Shown: one piece after another, positions 1-9,575 of the stretch
How the letters are laid out: each line of letters begins with the position of its first letter
Numbering within the stretch: position 1 is the stretch's first letter
DNA from: Pseudophaeomoniella oleicola
Taxonomy: Eukaryota > Ascomycota > Eurotiomycetes > Phaeomoniellales > Phaeomoniellaceae
Reading direction: 5' to 3'
DNA: 64,000 nt
NCBI GenBank assembly: GCA_003868215.1
Contig: QWDQ01000030.1
Span: 186,001-250,000 of the forward strand
The notes under the pieces: generated by a model
Database searches by the model: none
Told to the model about the DNA's origin: nothing
The model's input: the letters and a program-made list of their open reading frames with translations, nothing else
Translations under genes and position numbers: made by a program

Positions 1-2379
1 CATCAATATTTAAACTAGGATGATGCGCGTCTCGGGCAATTTTTTGCTTTTCCAAAGGGAGGACGATCTTTCATGCGCTCGCCGGGAGACCAAAATTACA
101 GTAGAAGCATTGGTGCATTTCTCCTCTTTCGGGACATTCTTGACTAGGCAGATCCGCAGGAAGCATTTCAACACCTGCACGCATTCTTAGACGAGGGAAC
201 AATCACGTACCGCCATGTTGAGAAATGTTCCAGCTTCTAGCCAAACAAATGCTTTCCAGCCATTGACGTTCGAAAGAAGTCAAAACAGACACCCACAGCA
301 AGTGGAATTACAGAGGACGATGATCTCAGTGTCCCGGGAAGAGATCTGAAGCCAATCTCTGCTGCGATGTAAGAATACGGTACTGTAAATTACGAACACA
401 CAACAGGTCGCTTTGATTCGAAGGTCACTGCCTACCTACCTAACAGTACAAGGGTTAGAAGCGGCCACACTACACGCGCGCCATTTAAGCCACCCACTAT
501 TGACTGACCACCGTAAGGTACGCACCACCTGTAGAAGCGAGACAAGTAGGGCACCTTTTTGGAGGTCCTTTGCGGCAGCCCTTCCTCTCAGATCAATTGG
601 AACTTTCATCAGTGCCAAACTACTCCCAGCAGAGTGTCTAGAGGATGTCCGACCGACATGAAAAGTCGTCGTGTCCGCAATGAAGCAACTCTCTGTGTGA
701 CTGATCTGATCGTCAACAATGTGATTGTTTAAATGAGGTGGCTGTAGGATACTTTCCAATGAGAAGGCACACAGTACTGCATAAAGTACCTGTAGCAAGT
801 AACATGTACCTTACATGCAATCCCTGAGTAATTCAGGGTAAAAACGGGTAAATTACACACTATGGACGTATCAGATGGATTGTTTCTGGCCTTTTCCCTC
901 CCTCCTTAGTGTCCTACCGAGAACCACCCATAATCTTAAAGTGAGCAGCAACCGTCACGCCGTTACCTTTCCTTGACTCCACATCAGAAATCATTATTTT
1001 GGGTAGCATGTTAGCTTAATGTATTATTATTCCGTTTAATCTCAATTTCGCGGGAAAATAACGCAACGGTTACCGCGTCTTACAGCGCAGGCCATCGTGG
1101 GCATTGCCTACGCTGGACTGATTTACTATGGGAGCTGCAGCTCAATCCTTACGTGTTTTACCATACCATACCCGACCTTCCCCATCTCATTCCTATTCTC
1201 ATTCCCCTTGCCCTCCCCCGACCCTGACCAACACGCCTAACCGGCCCTAATGTGCCCTAATGGACCTAACCTCCTCCCTAGGATCCCTAGGACCGCTTGG
1301 CTCCTACTGTACACCTACATTCCCTTTCCTAGATCTGTATCTCAAACCTCCTTCTGTTCCTTTCTCGCCTCTTCACCATCTCCTCTTCAACCACCATATG
1401 CCTCGTCGCTGTCGCCATGGTCGCTGTCCCTCCTTGAGCGACCGATAATATCCTCTTCGACTTCGAATCCATCTTGTGCTGTCCATCGACAGTACAGACG
1501 ACTTTCATACGCCACTATAATAGTCATTCCAAGACTACAGTAACCGGTAGCCTTTGCGCTCCAGTCCACTCGTTCAAACCTCACCTCGTGGGCTATTTTC
1601 ATAGCCAGTACACTCGCTCGGTCGTTTATCACATCTCAGACTCAGTCCATTGTTTTGCGGAGACGGAAACCGGATCTAGGATCAGACAATTCATTCCTTC
1701 GAAACAGCCATCCCTTGCTTCAAAGCAACATATCAAGGAGGAAGCCGCGTTGTGACAGGTGGTGTTGGGACTGTATATCGTTCAACATCACGCCTTCAAG
1801 CCTCTTGCTTCATTGCCGTCGTTAAGTCAATTCGTGGCTGGTCCAGAACATCTGTACAAAGAAAGGCATTCCGTCTTGAACCTCTTTGTTTTGGTTCAGC
1901 TGGAATTCGTGCTGGATCACAGGGCCTGACTTCTGGAATACATCGCTCGTCTCGGTTGTAAGACGCTTTGATCATCTCACAAAGAGATCTCCCTCGCCTA
2001 GTACCGACAAGATACTTGCGACCTACCGGACAAGACCATCCAAGGTGCCATCAATTTCGTGTACATTTGTTGAAGTGTTGACTTCAAGACATCCATTGCT
2101 TCTGTTACGCTGCCAGACCAAGTGTTGCGGATTCTTGGGTTTTGGGTGCTCCTTTCGTTTGCAAAATTTGACCTCGCGTTGGGATTACAGTGAGTCTGAC
2201 CTTCGCCAGTACAAGTCACGAATGCTAAACATTGTGGCATAGTTCGCTCATTGACTCGACCTTTACAACAAGTACACTCGTTTGAGAATTCACACCTACG
2301 TGCGTTGGGTCCATTTTCTATATCTGGCCGTCATTGCTAACTCCTGGGTGAACATAGACAGTCTAAAATATCACTCGAC
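1..2379. other. Gene-free leader upstream of the Msb2-like gene
   Basis: No protein-like reading frame was found on either strand; the short open frames lack family resemblance and mostly start at non-ATG codons. The stretch 1150-1450 is pyrimidine-rich on the + strand, as fungal promoters often are. It probably holds the promoter and a long 5' leader of the mucin gene, but the transcription start cannot be seen. Confidence 0.6.
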
Positions 2380-5300
2380 ATGCGCTCCCTTCTCGTGGCT
2401 GCTTTGGCAGCTTGCGCTTCGGTCTCCTCCGCAGATGCTGCGCCAGCAGCCCCCAATGTTGTGGCTAAACCCAAATACTATGTACCAAGGGAGGTGAAGG
2501 AGGAGGTTCCTGTGGTTGAGAGACAAGCCAAGATACACGTCTACCAGCCTCAGAGAAGACAGTTCTCGGGCTTCGCTCAGTTGATGGACGAGTTCTTTGG
2601 GGAGGCTACGGGCAACTCTGCTGCTGCTACATCAACTACATCCTCGTCCTCGATAGCATCTTCGACACCAACACCATCAACCTCTTCAGACACGTCGAGT
2701 GTCACAGTGGTGCCAGTTGTGATTACAATAAACAGTGCTGGGTCGACAGTGGGGATTGTGACAGGATCAAGCACTCCTTCGGACACGACTCCATCAACTA
2801 GCTCAACGACCCCCACGTCCTCCGTCGTGTCTTCGACAGAGTCGATTAGCTCATCGTCCGCTACATCCGTTTCCGATACTTCGTCAGCCGCAACACCTTC
2901 ACTCACGTCACCTTCCTCGACAGTCGATGGGACCGACACGACCGTCACGACACCAAGCTCATCTGTGCCAACTTCTGACACAACATCGGCAACATCAGTT
3001 GATCCCACCACTATTGCACCCACGTCTGCCACGTCCTCTGAGTTGACGTCTTCAAGCATAGCCGCAGCTACTACTACCGCAGCACCAGCAAGCTCTAGCA
3101 TCGCATCAACTGGTAGCACACCATTGATCGTTCTCACTCCTACCACGTCGAGCACAGCTCCTTCCACCACTGCCACTACGACATCAGACTCGTCCAGCGC
3201 GCCAACATCTTCTGGGATCACCTTCGGGCTCTCTCTTACAGATTCAACGACTTCAACGATCGATCCAATTACGGCTTCCACTTCATCTTTGACTGATGGA
3301 ATCACTGGTTCTGGCACTGCAACTGGCACTGGCGTAATTTCAACTCCAACTTCATCTGATGCAGTGTCTTCTACGTCTGATTCTACAGGCAGTACGGTAA
3401 GTGCCAGCACAAGCGTGTCTGCAGTGGCCATCTCGACAACGTCATCCGACCCAACTGCGACAACAGCTTTGACGTCAAGCACCACTGGTAACTTTCTCAG
3501 CTCGCTTTTCGATCCTTCAAGCACTTCCACTTCTGTTCCCACCACCGAGAGCACTGATAGCGTCACTGCCACAGACGATCCTACGACTATTTCAACAGAT
3601 AGCAGTGCATCGTCTACTGATCTTGCTTCCTCTGCAACTAGCACCGGTAATCTTCTCAGCTCCATTTTTGGTATTTCCACTGGATCAACATCTGCGACGA
3701 CCACAGACTCTTCTACAAGTTCGACTACCCCATTTCTATTCCCAATCACTACAGGATCGAGCACCATCATCGCCGGCAGCAGTGTTTTCACCGCTACTGA
3801 TAGTAGTGCGCCAACTATCGACGGTACAAGCACCCTCGTCACCGACAGTAGCTTACCGACCTTCACGGGGTTGACATCCACCGCTACTGATAGTAGTACG
3901 CCAACTGTTGATGGTACAAGCACTCTCGTCACCGACAGTAGTGTACCATCCTCTACCGGTTTGACGTCCATCGCTACTGGTAGTAGTATGCCAACCTCTA
4001 CAGACTCAAATACGAGTGCAATCGCTACTGCCAGCAGCGCCGTCGTTGATGGCAGCACGACCAACACATCCACTGCTTCGGCTACTGATGTACCTTCGTC
4101 CACTGATAGCATCACTTCAGCTATCCCGACAACTTCCGCCGTGACCTCGCTTGCTTCGGATACCGCTTCAGTTCCGAACGTCACCACTGGAATATCTCCA
4201 ACCAGTACAGGGTCTGCTAGCATCACGACGGGATTAAGTTCGTCTGTGGATACAGCTAGTATAACCTCTACCGACCCTGCTGCCACCAGTGCGGTACCAA
4301 CAAATGAGACCACAAGCTCTACTAGTACTCTACTCGCAGGAGAGGACACTACCACCACAGCTTCTCCATCGAGCATATTCACAAGTTCAAGCATTGCTTC
4401 AACAGAAGCGGCCACTACGACTTCTGTGCTGGCCACTTCTTCATTCCCCCCTTCGTCGGCTTCTACGACTCCCGCTATACCTAGTGTGACATCGTCGAGT
4501 TCTATTGCTAGTACTCAGCCTGTGGTGACCTCATCGACCAGCTCTCCTCCCCAGAGTATTAGGCCAACTGGTACCGATACTTTCACTTCTCAATCTGTTC
4601 CTTCAAGTATTGCGATTGCGGCGCCTTCCACAAGCAGTGGTACGGTTACATCAGATACTAGCAGCAACACTGCTTCCACAATCCCTACTGGTATACCGAG
4701 CCGAATCCAGCCAAACGATGGTACACCCGAAATCCCACTCAACTCTACTCAGATTCAGCTGGCATTGAACGGTTCTCTACCTTACAACTTTGTCCTTGCG
4801 AACACAGTATCTCAGTCACAGATCTTCGATTATACGGGACTCGGCCTGCGCTATGCATTGAGTACTCCGGATCGCAATGTCGTTGTGGGAAGCCTTGTGC
4901 CCTATGCTGGCGATTCGAGACAACCATACCTACACACGATCATTGAGTCTTACATTCCGTCTGAGATGGTGTCTACGCTGCAGTTGGAGATGCAAAATGC
5001 CAACTCGGAGTTCTATCAACAGGAAAACCCATCCGCCAGGGCGCTTTTCTCAATGATAGACAATACGTGGCCATTGCTTGGACGATCTTCTACGGGTGGC
5101 AATGAGGACGATGTAGGCTCGGGGAGTGGATCTTCTGCAGCGTCGTCTGATATCAGCGAGACTCAAGCCAATGCCGTCAGTGGTGACTCTAGCGGCTCAA
5201 GCTCTGTCAAGGGTGCATCAGTTGGGATCGCAACGGGCGTTATTGCCGGCGCTGCTCTTTATGGTACTGCCATGTTCTTTGTTGCCAAGAGATATCGCAA

Positions 5301-5538
5301 ACGCAAGGCGAGCCATCAACGTGCAAGCAGTGTGCTCAGTGGTCAACGTGATATGGCACAGCTTGGGGAAGGTGCTGGTCCATTCACTGCTTTGATGAGC
5401 GGTGGTCGTAGCTACGGTTACAGAAGCACTGTGGTCGGTGGTGGTCGTGACAGCCGAAACAGTGGGCGCAGTGGAAGTGCACGAACGCAATATATTAGTC
5501 CACCTGTTGCAGCTGAGAACTCACTGGGATGGAACTGA
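2380..5538 (+). CDS. MSB2: Msb2-like signalling mucin, single-pass membrane protein (1052 aa)
   Basis: Probable plasma-membrane sensor upstream of the filamentous-growth/pathogenicity MAPK pathway (and in yeast the Sho1 branch of HOG). An N-terminal signal peptide (about residues 1-20, MRSLLVAALAACASVSSADA) is followed by roughly 750 residues of Ser/Thr-rich mucin, expected to be heavily O-glycosylated. A conserved juxtamembrane domain (about residues 780-900, containing LNGSLPYNFV and SYIPSEMVSTLQLEM) matches the Hkr1-Msb2 homology region. One membrane helix (about 948-969) and an 82-residue basic cytoplasmic tail follow. The tail ends in ISPPVAAENSLGWN, a terminus I recall as characteristic of filamentous-fungal Msb2 proteins. 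The gene is a single exon and the ATG immediately precedes the signal peptide. The mucin part contains a 90-bp tandem repeat. The length is in the usual Msb2 range. The assignment rests on domain order and tail motifs, since the mucin sequence itself is not informative. Confidence 0.85.
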   Translation: MRSLLVAALAACASVSSADAAPAAPNVVAKPKYYVPREVKEEVPVVERQAKIHVYQPQRRQFSGFAQLMDEFFGEATGNSAAATSTTSSSSIASSTPTPSTSSDTSSVTVVPVVITINSAGSTVGIVTGSSTPSDTTPSTSSTTPTSSVVSSTESISSSSATSVSDTSSAATPSLTSPSSTVDGTDTTVTTPSSSVPTSDTTSATSVDPTTIAPTSATSSELTSSSIAAATTTAAPASSSIASTGSTPLIVLTPTTSSTAPSTTATTTSDSSSAPTSSGITFGLSLTDSTTSTIDPITASTSSLTDGITGSGTATGTGVISTPTSSDAVSSTSDSTGSTVSASTSVSAVAISTTSSDPTATTALTSSTTGNFLSSLFDPSSTSTSVPTTESTDSVTATDDPTTISTDSSASSTDLASSATSTGNLLSSIFGISTGSTSATTTDSSTSSTTPFLFPITTGSSTIIAGSSVFTATDSSAPTIDGTSTLVTDSSLPTFTGLTSTATDSSTPTVDGTSTLVTDSSVPSSTGLTSIATGSSMPTSTDSNTSAIATASSAVVDGSTTNTSTASATDVPSSTDSITSAIPTTSAVTSLASDTASVPNVTTGISPTSTGSASITTGLSSSVDTASITSTDPAATSAVPTNETTSSTSTLLAGEDTTTTASPSSIFTSSSIASTEAATTTSVLATSSFPPSSASTTPAIPSVTSSSSIASTQPVVTSSTSSPPQSIRPTGTDTFTSQSVPSSIAIAAPSTSSGTVTSDTSSNTASTIPTGIPSRIQPNDGTPEIPLNSTQIQLALNGSLPYNFVLANTVSQSQIFDYTGLGLRYALSTPDRNVVVGSLVPYAGDSRQPYLHTIIESYIPSEMVSTLQLEMQNANSEFYQQENPSARALFSMIDNTWPLLGRSSTGGNEDDVGSGSGSSAASSDISETQANAVSGDSSGSSSVKGASVGIATGVIAGAALYGTAMFFVAKRYRKRKASHQRASSVLSGQRDMAQLGEGAGPFTALMSGGRSYGYRSTVVGGGRDSRNSGRSGSARTQYISPPVAAENSLGWN
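3791..3990 (+). repeat. 90-bp coding minisatellite in the mucin domain
   Basis: Two full 90-bp units begin at 3791 and 3881 and a degenerate third begins at 3971; each opens with a variant of CCGCTACTGATAGTAG. They encode 30-residue blocks built on ATDSS..PT.DGTSTLV. Because the period is a multiple of three, copy-number change would lengthen or shorten the mucin without shifting frame. Confidence 0.85.
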
Positions 5539-6583
5539 TTTGGGTTCTCGGACATGGCCTAATCCTGCTCTCTTCTTTCGTACCATGATTCTCAGTCTAT
5601 CATGCTATACGACCTGTACATGCCACTATCATCTTTCTCAAACCTTTTGGCTAACATAGTCCAAGAGGAAATTTCTTTGTAATTGGATACTCCCCAAACC
5701 GTTGACAGCAAATTTTCTGTCTTTTCTAAACAGAAATTTTTATCTCTATCCATGTTTCTTACATACCTATTTCATGAATATGCTCGGACCGCGAGTCTTT
5801 TTTATTACTGGGGATGAAGGCATATATAAAGGATATCTATTTATCCCGTCACCGGCGAGGATAATTCTACCTATTTTACCTCACTTTCCCTATCTTCTCC
5901 TTCTGACTACTCCCTACCTACCTAACGCGAGGTATTGGATCCGAAAAGGATCAATCTTGTCAAATCTCCAGGCAGGTAAGGTAGGTGACCTAGCTTAGGT
6001 AACTAGGTAGCTATTAGACTTCATCGTCATCATCGAAAATAAAGAAGAGACATGTCCGATTTGGTTCCAGCAACACATAATTAGCAAGTTGTGGAAATCA
6101 CCCGATTTTATCTACGTTATTATTGACTGGGTTCGTTTGTCTTCATGGGGTTCTGTTCCTGTGAGGCGATGATCCAGATGTCTGGGAAATAGGATGAAGA
6201 TACTATAGGCGTAGAGATGCGGACAAGGCAAGGCAAGGCAAGGCAAGATAGGTATGGAAGATGAGATTGTAGTTGATGATTACTATTTCTCCTTTTTTCC
6301 TTTTTTGATAGTGGAAGGCTATATGTCTTTTCCCCACTCCTTGCCCCATGAGATCTGCTCATTCCGGTTTACGAGATTGGTGATGTTTGCCTTGTCGGTT
6401 TTCCTTCCTGTTATCTTGGTTTTACTGCTTTCTTCTTTTCTTTCGCTTCTATTGCGCTCTGCACTGGCCGAGTAGGATTGGTGTAGGACACCCATGCCAT
6501 TACCTTTCCCTCGTCGGGTACGAGTATCAGCGTATTGTGCCACGATCCCGCGCCTGGTTTCGGATGACCGATTGCGTTGGCGC
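5539..6583. other. Convergent intergenic region, MSB2 to FKBP12
   Basis: The 3' ends of the mucin gene (+) and the FKBP12 gene (-) face each other here. The region is AT/pyrimidine-rich, with runs such as CTACCTACCTAA near 5911 and GGTAAGGTAGGTGACCTAG near 5974. No credible gene was found. It should contain both 3' UTRs. Confidence 0.6.
6224..6247. repeat. Pentanucleotide microsatellite (CAAGG)n
   Basis: A short tandem run of CAAGG units, about four and a half copies, in the spacer downstream of FKBP12. Confidence 0.8.
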
Positions 6584-7364
6584 TTAAGCCTTCCTTCCGT
6601 TGATGCCCTTGAGCTTGACTTGGCTGTTTTGGTGGTTAGCAGTAACCTCTAGCTACGGGGCGTCTGCAAGTGGGTATTTGGTGCAGTCAATGAGAGGGTG
6701 GAGGAAAGGAGACAAAGAAGGCAGTGATCATTTAGAGGGATTATGTTGAAGGGAAGCTCTGACGTACAAGATCAAAGTAGCGTTTGGTGGGATAAGACCT
6801 GGGAAGCCACTGCAGATTAAGCTGGTTAGTATATCTATCCATAGTGGAATCGCGCTTTATAAGACTTCTGTCCGACATACCGAGGACCATAGGCGTAGTC
6901 ACTGTATTGAGAAATCAGTTAGCTACCTGCTCTCTCAAGCTTGATAGTTGTGGGCTTTGCCTGCGAAGAGGCAGGCAAAGCGGACACCATGCTTACCCAG
7001 AGATAGTCAGGACAGCTGATTCACCAAGCGACATCTGCGGTACACCTTCGTCCCACCCTTTGATCACACGGCCAACGCCAATGGGAGTCTCGAAATCGCC
7101 ACGGCCGACAGAGCTGTCGAATCTGGAGGGACAGTAGTGATTAGTCTCCGTGTCGCACGTAGTATTTTTCAACAATGCAAAGGGGAAAGTTGGGCACCAG
7201 AGAGCTGGAGACCGATGTGCAGAATCTTAGACGTACTGTTTGCCACGGCCTTGAGGTGCGCCGGCATCCTCTAACCAGCCAGTGTATTCCATAGTGACGG
7301 TATCACCCTGCTTGGGGAAGTCGGCACCATTGCCTCCTGAAATGGTCTGCTTCTGGACACCCAT
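6584..7364 (-). CDS. FPR1: FKBP12-type peptidyl-prolyl cis-trans isomerase, five exons (118 aa)
   Basis: Small cytosolic/nuclear FK506- and rapamycin-binding proline isomerase. The model joins five exons on the minus strand: 7364-7237, 7122-6997, 6901-6881, 6809-6768 and 6623-6584. All junctions are GT-AG and keep frame. The product opens MGVQKQTISGGNGADFPKQG and carries the FKBP core: VTMEYTGW, FDSSVGRGDF, the active-site stretch VIKGWDEGVPQMSLGE, DYAYGPRGFPGLIPPNATLIF, and the terminus VKLKGINGRKA. Drug- and substrate-contact residues typical of FKBP12 (Tyr and Asp of the core, Trp of KGWDEG, Tyr of DYAYG) are present. The length is normal. Exon 3 is only 21 nt, so the gene is easily missed by simple ORF searches. 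The ATG at 7364 is the first in frame and fits the family start. Confidence 0.92.
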
Positions 7365-7982
7365 TTTTGCCTGTGATAGATGAATATGAAATTTATTGAG
7401 GAATATTGGGATTCTTGGATTGATTGATTCAGAAGAGAATTAGTTGATGGGAAGGAAGAAGAAGAGAAGAATGCAGCAGAAGAGCTTATGAGAGCTTTTG
7501 TCGGAATGGGTTGAGTGTGGGGTAAACACCTCGATGAGGCCATTCCAACTCAACTTGCCCCTCCGATATTCAATTCAGGGTTCATTCATTCTTTCGGTTC
7601 CTTTGCTTCGGAAACGATATGTCGATCTTGACACCGAGCGAATAGGGCGTAAGCTCATAGGCTCTAAGTGCTCCCAATCCTTCATCTGTGTCTTTCCCTT
7701 AGCTCACTAATCTAATAATGTATGACTTCTACCGAGAATGCCTGACCTCCAGTGAAAAAGCACGCAACAAGTCCAGTCCTCCTTGGCCAAGTTCAATTAG
7801 GAAAGTGATGAGCAGTATGCGAGCTTTGCGTACCATCAACGGAAGCATGGACCGGCATGTCGGGTGTTCAAGATTGTGTCTAGGTCCTTATATCTCATTG
7901 GGTATCTCTCTAGAGCTGAAACAAACAGACAAACGCTATCAAGGCAGTACCAAAGGCAAAGATGATTGATCCTCTGCACCAA
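7365..7982. other. Intergenic: FKBP12 upstream region and RPF1 3' side
   Basis: No convincing gene was found. The part next to 7364 should be the FKBP12 promoter and leader; it contains a GAAGGAAGAAGAAGAG purine stretch near 7451. The part next to 7983 should be the RPF1 3' UTR. Confidence 0.6.
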
Positions 7983-9269
7983 TCACAATTGAAATTTCGT
8001 CCGGACTTTATCCATCTTCCCTTTCCATTCCCATTCTTGTCCACTTCCACGTTGTATACCCTTGTCTATCCGTCTCAGTTTCAGTGTGAACCTCGGACCA
8101 AGTTCCTGTAGCCCCGCTCGGATATCCTCGACGCCTTTGACAGTCTCTCCTTCAGTAGTCGTGACACTCTTCTCCGATTCGCGCTTCTCCCGAAAGATGT
8201 ACCGATGGCGCCGAAGGAAAATATAGTCTCTCTGATTGTGAAGTGTGACTACCTGGCGGCCTTGAAGTTCTGGCTGCGTGGGAAACAGCGTTCTGAACAG
8301 ATGAGCCGTAAGCAGACCCAGCGGTGTTCGAAAATTGTTCAGAATCAATTCGGGGAGGTGGTCTGTCGGATTACCATGTCCCGGCATCTTTTTCCCGTCA
8401 ACCCAGTTGGAGATGCTGAAGTGGAAGGTTGGACCTTCTGGTAGGTGTACAATAGTAAGACCTGACGGCCGCTTCTGGTCTTCTTCGAGTACTAGTACAG
8501 TGGTGAAATTTCTGTTGGAAGCAAAGCCTGAAATTTCTTTCACAGAGAATTTGTGGCCATATCGATGAGCAGACCGACGGATGTAGACAGAATGGGGAAA
8601 AAGATCTGTTAACGACTTCGCTTGATCATGAAGTGTCGAATTTATAGAAGTTGTTATAAGGATTTTTGGGGCTCGAGTTGGATCGGCATTGAAAAGTGTA
8701 GGGAATTTCGCTGCGAGTGCCTCAGGCGCAAGGCTTAGATTCGTCGAAGTAGTAGACTGCGTAGGTGATGTCGATCTGGCTACCTTGGCTGGAAGCGGAG
8801 GTTTCTTGAATGGTAAGCCGATCTTATTCTCTGCGGCATCTTCACCTTCTTCTTCGTCGCTCGTGTCCTCGAGCATACTGTCTGCATCATCATCCAGATC
8901 TTCCTCAATATCCAAGGCTCCAGAGTCACCGTCAAAGGCCTCGCTGTTGTCAACAAGGGCTTGTTCTTCTTGTAGTCGTTGTCGCTTTACACGCTCAACA
9001 TCAACGCTCAAACCAAGTCCCGTGTCAACATCTTCATTCACATCGTCCCAGACACGCTTCTTGTCCAAAGTAAGGGGAATGTTTCGCTTCAAGCGCTCTT
9101 CTCGTAAGCGCGGATCTCTTGCCTCTTCTTTTCGGCGGCTAAATCTCGCTCCACGTTGTATCTGATCTCTTGCCCGCTTCTGTTTGATATGTAAAGATTG
9201 TCGTCGTTGCTTGTTAGAGGTCCTGAAAGGGAGGTGGGCTTTATCGGATAGCTTTGTAGTCCTCGCCAT
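7983..9269 (-). CDS. RPF1: Ribosome production factor 1 (Brix-domain nucleolar protein, 428 aa)
   Basis: Nucleolar factor needed for maturation of the 27S pre-rRNA and assembly of the large ribosomal subunit. The N-terminal 70 residues are very basic (KQRRQSLHIKQKRARDQI, FSRRKEEARDPRLREERLKR), followed by an acidic linker (about residues 110-150). A Brix domain covers about residues 195-400, with KILITTSINSTLHDQA, FPHSVYIRR, the glycine-containing TTVLVLEEDQKRPSGLTIVH block, FRTPLGLLTAHLFRTLFP, and the C-terminal IFLRRHRYIFRE and LGPRFTLKLRRIDKG. This order matches Rpf1 rather than Imp4, Brx1 or Ssf1. The gene is a single exon starting at a true ATG. It is divergent from the glycyl-tRNA synthetase gene, so two translation-related genes share a promoter region. 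Confidence 0.93.
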   Translation of the reverse strand: MARTTKLSDKAHLPFRTSNKQRRQSLHIKQKRARDQIQRGARFSRRKEEARDPRLREERLKRNIPLTLDKKRVWDDVNEDVDTGLGLSVDVERVKRQRLQEEQALVDNSEAFDGDSGALDIEEDLDDDADSMLEDTSDEEEGEDAAENKIGLPFKKPPLPAKVARSTSPTQSTTSTNLSLAPEALAAKFPTLFNADPTRAPKILITTSINSTLHDQAKSLTDLFPHSVYIRRSAHRYGHKFSVKEISGFASNRNFTTVLVLEEDQKRPSGLTIVHLPEGPTFHFSISNWVDGKKMPGHGNPTDHLPELILNNFRTPLGLLTAHLFRTLFPTQPELQGRQVVTLHNQRDYIFLRRHRYIFREKRESEKSVTTTEGETVKGVEDIRAGLQELGPRFTLKLRRIDKGIQRGSGQEWEWKGKMDKVRTKFQL

Positions 9270-9575
9270 GGTCGAAAGATTCTACAGACACCTCACTGCG
9301 CCTTGCAACTAGAGACAGTGTAGAATACTGCTTCCTGGAAATTTGCGAGGTCCCGCCGTAGATTTTCTGGGGAAAAGCGGCAGAAAAAAGTTCCAGATGA
9401 GATCGCCGTGGGTGGGCGGAATTACGCCGCAAGCCTGGAAAGAGTCACAAGTTTACCACTCCCAAGAATGTTGAGCAGAGATACGAGGCAGATGGTAACC
9501 ATTGTCTCTGATTGCGCTGACTTGTGATATCTCCCCTTTGACGGTTTGCATCCTTACCCAGCGGGGGTTTCGTGT
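9270..9575. promoter_or_regulatory. Divergent promoter between RPF1 and glycyl-tRNA synthetase
   Basis: A 306-bp spacer separates the start codons of two divergently transcribed protein-synthesis genes. Both transcription starts must lie within it or in leader introns, so a shared bidirectional promoter is likely. No specific factor site could be assigned with confidence. Confidence 0.5.

Noticed and set aside
2577-4436. A 619-codon open frame on the minus strand opposite the mucin gene
   Set aside because: It is a shadow of the Ser/Thr-rich coding strand: ACN/TCN codons read in reverse as Val/Glu/Asp-rich sequence. It has no domain, signal or plausible composition.
8689-9165. A 158-codon Ser-rich + strand frame
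   Set aside because: Antisense of the acidic/basic N-terminal half of RPF1; the Ser runs come from reversed Glu/Asp/Arg codons.
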